Below the pieces are notes generated by a model. It was not told the DNA's origin. It was given only the letters and a program-made list of their open reading frames with translations, and made no database searches. A DNA stretch of 64,000 nucleotides from Antarcticirhabdus aurantiaca (GTDB lineage Bacteria > Pseudomonadota > Alphaproteobacteria > Rhizobiales > Rhizobiaceae): the NCBI RefSeq assembly GCF_009765365.1, contig NZ_VTOM01000023.1:1-64000 (forward strand). The letters run 5' to 3'. The position numbers and the translations under genes are program-made. Below are positions 10,001 through 15,685 of this stretch, in pieces (the stretch's first letter is position 1; the number at the start of each line of letters is the position of its first letter).

Positions 10001-11705
10001 GATCGCGCTCTACCGCCGGACCCTCGCGGAGACCGGGCGCAACCCGGACGACTTCACCGTCACGCTCATGCTGCACACGCTGATCGGCGACGATCGCGAC
10101 GCGGTGCGAGCCGAAGCGCGCGAGCCGATGAAGGCCTACCTGAAGAGCGCCGCGGCGCTCATCAAGCAGTATGCCTGGGCGTTCCCGGCCTTCAAGAAGC
10201 CGGCGGGCCTCGGCAGCGCGGCGGAGATCGACCTCCAGTCGCTCGATGCCGAGGAGATGGACGCGATCCTGGAGTTCGCCTTCCTGCGCTACTTCGAGGA
10301 CAGCGGCCTCTTCGGCACGGTGGAGGACGCGAAGGCCCGCGCGCGCGCCGCGAAGGCGATCGGCGTCGACGAGATCGGCTGCCTCATCGACTTCGGCGTG
10401 CCGACCGAGCTGGCGCTGGAGCGTCTCGCGCCCCTCGCCGAAGTCGTCGTCGCCTTCCGCGGTGCCGCCGTGAACGAGGTGCCGGTGCGGCGCTCGCTCG
10501 CCGACGACATCCGCGCCCACGGCGTCACCCACATCCAGGCGACGCCCTCGATGATGCGCATGTTCCTGATGGACGAGGAGGATCGCCGCGCGCTCGGCGG
10601 GCTCCGGCACATCTTCGTCGGCGGAGAGGCCTTCCCCGCCGCGCTGCTCGCGGACCTGCGCGCCGCGACGGGCGCCACGATCGAGAACATGTACGGTCCG
10701 ACCGAGACGACGATCTGGTCCGCCACGACGCGCGCCGATGTCGCGGAGGGCGTCGTGCCGCTCGGCACGCCCATCGCGAACACGCAGCTCTACGTCCTCG
10801 ACGATGCGCTTCGCTTGTTGCCGCTCGGCACGCCCGGCGAACTCTGCATCGGTGGCCTGGGCGTCGCGCGCGGCTATCACGGCCGCCCCGAGCTGACGGC
10901 CGAGCGCTTCGTCGCCAATCCCTTTGCTCCCGGTCGCATCTACCGCACCGGCGACCTCGTCGACCGAGGCCTCGACGGCTCGCTGCAGTTCCTCGGACGC
11001 ACCGACCATCAGGTGAAGCTGCGCGGCTATCGCATCGAACTCGGCGAGATCGAAGCCCGGATCGAGGCGCTGCCCGGCATCCTCCAGGCCGTCGTCGTCG
11101 CGCGCGAGGACCAGCCCGGCGACGTCCGTCTCGTCGCCTATGTCCGCTCCGCCGCCGGCGCGGCGGACGAGACCGCCGTCCGCAGCACGCTCGGCAAGAC
11201 GCTGCCCTACTACATGGTGCCGGCCCACGTGGTGACGCTCGACGCCTTTCCGCTGACGCCGAACGCCAAGGTGGACCGCAAGGCGCTGCCGAAGCCCGGC
11301 GCGCGCCGCCCGGCGCCGGCGGAGGCGAGAGTGCCCGCTGCCTCGCCGACGGCCGCCGAGCCCGTCTCGGGCGCGCCCGACGCGGAGATGGAGCGCGCGG
11401 TCGCCGAAACCTTCGCGCGGGTGCTCGGTCTCGACCGCGTCTCGCCCACCGACAGCTTCTTCGCGCTCGGCGGGCACTCGCTGCTCGCCGTCCAGGCGCA
11501 TCGCGAGCTGAAGGCCGGCGCGGCGCCCGACATGGCGATCACGGACCTGTTCCGTCATCCGACGGTTCGCGCCCTCGCCGCCCACCTGTCGAAGCGCGGC
11601 CGTGCCGACGATCGGCTGAGCCGCGTCGCGGACCGCGCCACCATGCGCCGCGCGGCGCTCGGCGACCGCCGGGCCGGCCTCGACCGCGTCCGCGGCACCG
11701 GCTGA
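7047..11705 (+). CDS. NRPS: formyltransferase - partial C - A with inserted luciferase-like monooxygenase - PCP
   Basis: A 1552-residue protein. The formyltransferase (1 to about 250) keeps the Asn91/His93/Asp129 triad. Residues about 300-525 resemble only the C-terminal lobe of a condensation domain; the HHxxxDG motif is absent. The A domain (about 545-1415) has A3 YTSGSTGRPKG (693-703), FDISVLEL with Asp743 for the amino group, YGPTE, YRTGDL and Lys1412 in A10. Between about 766 and 1140 it is interrupted by an FMN-dependent luciferase-like monooxygenase of the MupA/Atu3671 type. PCP Ser1478 lies in LGGHS. A basic 30-residue tail follows. Start chosen at 7047 because GGGAG lies 9 bases upstream; an in-frame ATG at 7038 and a TTG at 7011 are alternatives. 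Expected role: activate, load, N-formylate and oxidise one amino acid for the PKS. Substrate not predicted, because the insertion disturbs the specificity code. Confidence 0.92.
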   Translation: MTFSCVLIGDETLLVQCAEILRARGHEIAAIVTQSDAIRTFARESSLPTLGWTDDLPARLASTRFDWLFSAANLRIVPPDILALPRCGAVNFHDGPLPRYAGLNAPAWALMAGETRHGVAWHVMTAGIDEGGILTHQAFDVADDDTALMLNTRCLEAGIATFSELVERIETDRATPIPRAGGPRSYFGRTARPPLAGTLRFDRPAAELGRLVRGLDFGPGYRNPLVTPKVALPSGPVAVSALEILPGASLPFGAMPGMVIDVAGPVLTVAAADAAVRLTLAAAPETIPFPGAVLPDFDPAEADALDAAVARAARTEPSARRRLAAARDFDVLGVKPGRSGDAATVRTIDLDRPASLSTDAMVGAFAAFLLRKTRGESAALAWSNAASRALAARFPGYFTSTQPLIASAGETTPTRQFLAALAAERSALLRDGPALADLNAREPGLSMPQLTAAVVEDAPPDTGIPAGAAIALLLDSEDRARLAFDPARVSAADAEDMADRFVRFARALAENCPEQLADLPLMSAEERHRLLHEANATDRALAAEPCLHRLVEAQVDRTPDAVALADSARSLTYAELDAAANRVAHGLLGLGVGPGVSVGLHLTRSVSLVIGALAILKAGGAYVPLDPMFPADRVAMMVEDSGAPVVITERALAGAITAPAARFAAIEDLLDAPQPNARPDVAVSAGDLAYVIYTSGSTGRPKGVMIEHGNVANFVVGMDERVPAATADGTQPVWLAVTSLSFDISVLELFWTLARGFKVVIHSSEVREGAASRGAPAKNALDFGLFFWGDDDGIGPAKYRLLIEGAKFADANGFSAVWTPERHFHAFGGPYPNPAVTGAAVAAVTKNLAVRAGSCILPLHHPIRVAEEWAVLDNISNGRVGVAFASGWMPEDFVLRPENAPPRNKAALFEGVETVRRLWRGESIAFPFAEGRSASVVTQPRPVQKELPVWVTTAGNLETWVEAARLGANVLTHLLGQSMPEVGEKIALYRRTLAETGRNPDDFTVTLMLHTLIGDDRDAVRAEAREPMKAYLKSAAALIKQYAWAFPAFKKPAGLGSAAEIDLQSLDAEEMDAILEFAFLRYFEDSGLFGTVEDAKARARAAKAIGVDEIGCLIDFGVPTELALERLAPLAEVVVAFRGAAVNEVPVRRSLADDIRAHGVTHIQATPSMMRMFLMDEEDRRALGGLRHIFVGGEAFPAALLADLRAATGATIENMYGPTETTIWSATTRADVAEGVVPLGTPIANTQLYVLDDALRLLPLGTPGELCIGGLGVARGYHGRPELTAERFVANPFAPGRIYRTGDLVDRGLDGSLQFLGRTDHQVKLRGYRIELGEIEARIEALPGILQAVVVAREDQPGDVRLVAYVRSAAGAADETAVRSTLGKTLPYYMVPAHVVTLDAFPLTPNAKVDRKALPKPGARRPAPAEARVPAASPTAAEPVSGAPDAEMERAVAETFARVLGLDRVSPTDSFFALGGHSLLAVQAHRELKAGAAPDMAITDLFRHPTVRALAAHLSKRGRADDRLSRVADRATMRRAALGDRRAGLDRVRGTG

Positions 11706-12391
11706 TGCGGCCGGCCAGGGCGGTGCCGCCTGGTGCCACCTCGGGGCTCGCCGCCCTCTGTCCCGCGGGGGTCTCGATCGCCGAGGGTGATCCTCGCGCT
11801 TCCTGGCCGATGCCGCTGCCCGCCGAGCAGGCGGCCGTCGCCCGCGCCGTGCCGCGCCGTGTGGGCGAGTTCGCCGCCGGCCGCGCGCTCGCGCGCCGCG
11901 CCATGATCCAGATCGGCCTGCCGCCCGTCGCCATCCCGGCCGGCCCGGATCGCGCGCCGATCTGGCCCGCCGGCCTTTGCGGCACGATCACCCATTGCGC
12001 CGACCGCTGCATCGCGGCCGTGGCGCGACGGGCGGACGGTTTTCGCGGGCTCGGCCTCGACGTCGAACCCGACGAGCCGCTCGACGCCGACCTCCTTCCC
12101 CTGATCGCGACCGCCGAGGAGCGCGCCGATCTCGCGACGCTGCCGGCCGCCGCGGCCTTGCGGCAGGGCCGCATGATCTTCTCGGCCAAGGAGTGCGCCT
12201 ACAAGGCGCAGTACGCGCTGACGCGCACCCTCCTCGACTTCCAGGACCTGAGCATCTCCTTCGCTCCGGACGGCACCTTCACCGCGCGCTTTTGCCGCGA
12301 CGTGGCTCCCTTCCGCGCGGGCGACGCCCTGGCCGGCCGGATCGCGGTCGACGGGCGCCACATCGTCTGCGCTTCGGCCATTCGGGACTGA
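11705..12391 (+). CDS. 4'-phosphopantetheinyl transferase (EntD/Sfp superfamily)
   Basis: A 228-residue enzyme that transfers phosphopantetheine from CoA to carrier-protein serines. The two family signatures are present: GLDVE (117-121, Mg-binding Asp119 and Glu121) and FSAKECAYK (159-167, with Lys162, Glu163 and Lys167). The ATG shares one base with the NRPS stop (TGATG), which implies translational coupling. Its natural targets are the PCP (Ser1478) of the NRPS and the ACP (Ser1801) of the divergent PKS. The EntD-like layout, with THCAD upstream of the Mg motif, fits secondary-metabolism PPTases rather than AcpS. Confidence 0.92.
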   Translation: MRPARAVPPGATSGLAALCPAGVSIAEGDPRASWPMPLPAEQAAVARAVPRRVGEFAAGRALARRAMIQIGLPPVAIPAGPDRAPIWPAGLCGTITHCADRCIAAVARRADGFRGLGLDVEPDEPLDADLLPLIATAEERADLATLPAAAALRQGRMIFSAKECAYKAQYALTRTLLDFQDLSISFAPDGTFTARFCRDVAPFRAGDALAGRIAVDGRHIVCASAIRD

Positions 12392-12472
12392 GGAGAGCGA
12401 ACGCGATGAGAGCCTCGCAAGACCCGCATCCACCGCGCGGACGCGCTCTCCGTTTCGGATCGGTGGCGTCCC

Positions 12473-13483
12473 ATGGCTAGGCTGCTCTCAGTCACGCTCG
12501 GCGCCGCCTTGGCCGGCGTCTTGGTCCTGTCCGCCAAGCAGGCGGCAACGCCCGAGCGGGGCGTCGCCGCGCCGGTCCTCGCCGACGCCCGGACGCTGTT
12601 CGTCTCGGGCCACAGCCTGACCGCCCCCCTTCCGCCGCTCCTCCAGGACTTGGCGCGCGGCTCCGGTCGCACCTTGAGCGTCGAGGCTCATCTCGCGGAC
12701 GGCTCGTCGATCCGGCAACGGCTCGCCGCCGGTCCGGCGGCCATTCCCCCGCCCGGCACCGACGTTCTGCTCGTGACGGAACGGCACTGGATCCTCGACA
12801 CGATGAGCCGGGAGGGCACGGTCAACGAGTTGCGAACCCTCGACCAGCGCTTCCGGGCCGACAATCCGACGGGCGAGACCTTCTTCTACGTGCCCTGGTC
12901 CACCCTCGCGGACACGTCGGCGCCCGACGACTGGATCCGCCACGAGCGCATGGTGGCGCCGCTCTGGGCGTGCCTCGCCCGGCGGGCCAGCGATTCTCCG
13001 GCGGCGCGGCCCGGCTCCCGGCAGATCCACCTCGTGCCGGCGTCCCTGGCGCTCGCGGATCTCGCCGAAGCGCTGAACCGGAGGCCGGACGACTTCCCGG
13101 GATTCGCTGAAATGACCCCGCGGGAGGTCGGAGCCGCCCTGTTCAGCGACGATGTCCATCTGACGCCGCTCGGCGGCTACTTCGTCGCGGTCGTGACCTC
13201 CGCGACGATCTTCGGCGATGTCCCGGCGAACGCGCCCGTTCCGGCCGGCCTCGACGCCGCGAGAGCCGAGAGCCTTCGCGACTTTGCCATGCGTTTCGTC
13301 GCCGCCTGGCGCGAGACGAGCATGCGAGCCGAGGTCTGTTCGGAGCGCGTCGGACCCGGCCTCGCTCTCGCCTATGCCGGCTATGCCGCGACGGTCGCGC
13401 AGGGCCCGAACGCCAGCTTCCCGCGCCGGCAGCTCGAAAGCCTGCGCCAGTCGCTGCGGCTGTTCCGGCAGCTCTATCTCTGA
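12473..13483 (+). CDS. Secreted or membrane-anchored SGNH/GDSL-type hydrolase-like protein
   Basis: A 336-residue protein with an N-terminal hydrophobic segment (about 5-22), so probably exported or anchored. Block I reads FVSGHSLT near residue 43, a GHSL variant of GDSL supplying the Ser nucleophile. Block V reads DDVHLTPLGGY near 225 and gives the Asp-x-x-His pair of SGNH hydrolases. Clear Gly (block II) and Asn (block III) oxyanion residues could not be assigned with certainty. It starts 81 bases after the PPTase on the same strand, so it may be the last gene of the NRPS/PKS unit (esterase or thioesterase), or belong with the polysaccharide genes beyond it (deacetylase). Confidence 0.6.
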   Translation: MARLLSVTLGAALAGVLVLSAKQAATPERGVAAPVLADARTLFVSGHSLTAPLPPLLQDLARGSGRTLSVEAHLADGSSIRQRLAAGPAAIPPPGTDVLLVTERHWILDTMSREGTVNELRTLDQRFRADNPTGETFFYVPWSTLADTSAPDDWIRHERMVAPLWACLARRASDSPAARPGSRQIHLVPASLALADLAEALNRRPDDFPGFAEMTPREVGAALFSDDVHLTPLGGYFVAVVTSATIFGDVPANAPVPAGLDAARAESLRDFAMRFVAAWRETSMRAEVCSERVGPGLALAYAGYAATVAQGPNASFPRRQLESLRQSLRLFRQLYL

Positions 13484-13484
13484 C

Positions 13485-14675
13485 CTACCCGCCGCGGTCG
13501 GTGCGGATCCAGGCGCGGCTGCGCGCCCCGAGCGCGACCCGCAGGTAGAGCCCCACCTTCCGCAAGGCGTAGGGTACGACGTGCAGGGCGAGCCGCGGCG
13601 GCAGGGCTGTGCGCCCGAACCGCCACCAAGCGAGCACCAGGGCGGCGACGAGCAGAACCAGCGTGGCCGCGGCCAGCCCCGAGAGCCAGACCGGCCAATG
13701 AAGAACCGCCGCCGCTACGATCGTCGCGGCGGTCATTGCCGACACCGTCACGACAAGCAGGGTCAGCGGCGGAATCAGGACGTCGAAGATCTGCGCGATG
13801 GCCCTGAACCGGCGGCGCGCCAGGGCTCGCGGCAGAAGCCCGAGCGCGAAGACGATCATGCCGAGGTGGCCTTCCTCCCATCGCTGACGCTGCGTCGCCG
13901 CACCGACGGCGGATGTCGGAAAGTCGCTCTCGATCGACGCGGTCTCGCAAAAGCGCGGGGCCGCCCCGTCGACGGCGAGTTCCAGCCCGAGGCGCATGTC
14001 CTCCACGAGGCCGGCATGGTCCAGGTGCGCTTGGCTGACGAGCCGCCAGGGAAGCGCCATGCCCGCTCCCGTCAGCTGGCATGGAAGCCCGAATGCGGCG
14101 AGGCCGGCCGGCCGAACCCGGTTCTTCACGAGAAAGGCCAGTTCGGCGACGCGCAATCCGAGGCCCGCTCCGGCAGGCGCCCGCATCAGGTAGCAGCCCT
14201 GAACCGGAACGCCCAACAGATGCGCCTCTTGCGCGAGCCGCTCGATAGCGCCCGGCGCGACGCGGCAATCGGCATCGACGATGATGACGATGTCGGGCGG
14301 ATTCGCCGCCAGATGCCGCACTCCGAAATCGAGCGCGTGGCCCTTGCCGCGGCGGGCGGGATCGACCCGCTCGATCACCTCGGCGCCGGCCCGGCGGGCG
14401 AGAACGGCGGTCGCGTCGGAGCAGTTGTCGGCGACGACGAGCACGCGGCCGGTCTGCCCCAGTTGGGGTAAAACGGTGGCCAGCATGGCCTCGATCCCCG
14501 ATACCTCGTCATGGGCGGGCACGAGGAGCACGAAGCTCGGCGTGATCGAACGACCGGCGAGCGGTCGCTTGGAGGTTCGCTTCATGACGGCGCCGAGAAC
14601 CTCCGCGAAGAGCAGAAGCACCAGGAGAAACAGCGCGACGTTGGCCGCCGCCACGATGGCTAACAAGATCGTCAC
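13485..14675 (-). CDS. Membrane glycosyltransferase, family 2 (QxxRW type)
   Basis: A 396-residue GT2 with an N-terminal transmembrane helix, a GT-A catalytic domain and several C-terminal membrane segments. It shows VPAHDE at the start of the fold, DADC as the metal-binding D-x-D, an ED pair (VEDMRLG) and QRQRW, the QxxRW motif of processive or cellulose-synthase-like GT2 enzymes. It probably polymerises or extends a polysaccharide from a nucleotide sugar on the cytoplasmic face. GTG at 14675 is chosen because an AGGGGG Shine-Dalgarno lies just upstream; an ATG at 14729 would add 18 residues without such a signal. It converges with the SGNH gene, whose stop is one base away. Confidence 0.82.
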   Translation of the reverse strand: MTILLAIVAAANVALFLLVLLLFAEVLGAVMKRTSKRPLAGRSITPSFVLLVPAHDEVSGIEAMLATVLPQLGQTGRVLVVADNCSDATAVLARRAGAEVIERVDPARRGKGHALDFGVRHLAANPPDIVIIVDADCRVAPGAIERLAQEAHLLGVPVQGCYLMRAPAGAGLGLRVAELAFLVKNRVRPAGLAAFGLPCQLTGAGMALPWRLVSQAHLDHAGLVEDMRLGLELAVDGAAPRFCETASIESDFPTSAVGAATQRQRWEEGHLGMIVFALGLLPRALARRRFRAIAQIFDVLIPPLTLLVVTVSAMTAATIVAAAVLHWPVWLSGLAAATLVLLVAALVLAWWRFGRTALPPRLALHVVPYALRKVGLYLRVALGARSRAWIRTDRGG

Positions 14676-14761
14676 GCGGCCCCCTGGTTCAGCCCAAACC
14701 GACCTCGTTCGACATAGCAGATGCCGCACCCGAAAGCAGCGCGGACCACCAAGATCACGAT

Positions 14762-14799
14762 GTTAACCCTATTGCTTGCGGTTAACCCTATTGCTTGCG
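14762..14799. repeat. Perfect 19-bp tandem duplication
   Basis: The unit GTTAACCCTATTGCTTGCG occurs twice with no spacer, at 14762-14780 and 14781-14799, between the divergently transcribed GT2 and WecG-type genes. Each copy contains TTAACC. It may be a duplicated operator half or a slippage duplication. Confidence 0.9.
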
Positions 14800-14899
14800 C
14801 GTCCTGCGCAAACACAACTCGTCATTGATCTTGCTCTGCGGGAGCTGTTTAACCAGTGGTGAACATCGGCATCTGCGGACAGGGGCGGGAACAATCGGA

Positions 14900-15679
14900 A
14901 TGCGGACCGTCCATATTGCCGGCGCATCCGAGCGCACCAGGTCCTTCCTCGGCTACGCGTTCGATCGCCTCGAGTTCACGGACGTGCTCGCGCTTCTGCA
15001 GCAGGAGCCGGACAACCGCCAGTTCCGCTACGTCGTCACGCCGAACGTCGACCACGTCGTGCGCCGCGCCGATCAGCCCGATTTCGCCAGGGCCTGCGAC
15101 GCGGCCTGGCTGACGCTCTGCGACAGCCGTCCGCTGCGCGCCGCCGCCCGGCTGTTCTCGGTGCGCCTGCCCCTCGTCACCGGCTCGGACCTGACGGCGA
15201 CGCTGTTCCACCACGTCATTCCGGACGGCTCGCGCATCGCCGTGATCGCGCCGACGCGCGAGGTGCTCGACGCCCTTGCGAGCCAGTTTCCCGCCTTCGA
15301 GATCGTCGGCCACGTGCCCCCGTCCGGCATCGACACCAAGCCGGAGGCGCTGGCGCAGTGCGTGCGCTTCATCGCGCAGGCCGAGGCCCGCTACGTCTTC
15401 ATCGCCATCGGATGCCCGCGCTCGGAACGGATCGCCTATCTCGCCTCCCTCGATCCGCAGGCACGGGGCACCGGCTTCTGCGTCGGGGCCGCTCTCGAAT
15501 TCGTCACCGGTCGCAAATCCCGGGCACCGCTCTGGATGCGACGGATCTGCCTGGAATGGCTGCATCGCCTCGCGACGGACCCGGCCCGGCTCTGGCGCCG
15601 CTACCTCTTCGCGGTTCCGCGCCTCGCCGCCCTTCTGGCAGCGGAGGCCCGGAATCGCCGCGCCGCCCCGGCCCGCTGA
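14900..15679 (+). CDS. WecG/TagA/CpsF-family glycosyltransferase
   Basis: A 259-residue protein of the GT26 family (WecG, TagA, CpsF), which usually adds the second sugar to an undecaprenyl-linked primer. Family landmarks are TPNVDHVV near residue 42, the Asp-containing LCDSRPL near 72, GSDLTATLF near 94, the Rossmann-like RIAVIAPT strand, and IGCPRSER. The C-terminal region (after about 200) is basic and aromatic, as in the membrane-attachment appendage of TagA. ATG 14900 is chosen because the family domain starts right after it and a purine-rich AGGGGCGGGA precedes it; a longer frame from 14795 has no family-like N-terminus. It converges with the GH9 gene, ending 6 bases before that stop. 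Confidence 0.85.
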   Translation: MRTVHIAGASERTRSFLGYAFDRLEFTDVLALLQQEPDNRQFRYVVTPNVDHVVRRADQPDFARACDAAWLTLCDSRPLRAAARLFSVRLPLVTGSDLTATLFHHVIPDGSRIAVIAPTREVLDALASQFPAFEIVGHVPPSGIDTKPEALAQCVRFIAQAEARYVFIAIGCPRSERIAYLASLDPQARGTGFCVGAALEFVTGRKSRAPLWMRRICLEWLHRLATDPARLWRRYLFAVPRLAALLAAEARNRRAAPAR

Positions 15680-15685
15680 CGCGGC

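Noticed and set aside
8472-11704. Open frames of over 1000 codons in another frame and on the opposite strand of the NRPS
   Set aside because: Compositionally they are antisense or frame-shift shadows; the NRPS frame carries every core motif. Only the tail of the plus-strand one, from 11705, is real (the PPTase).
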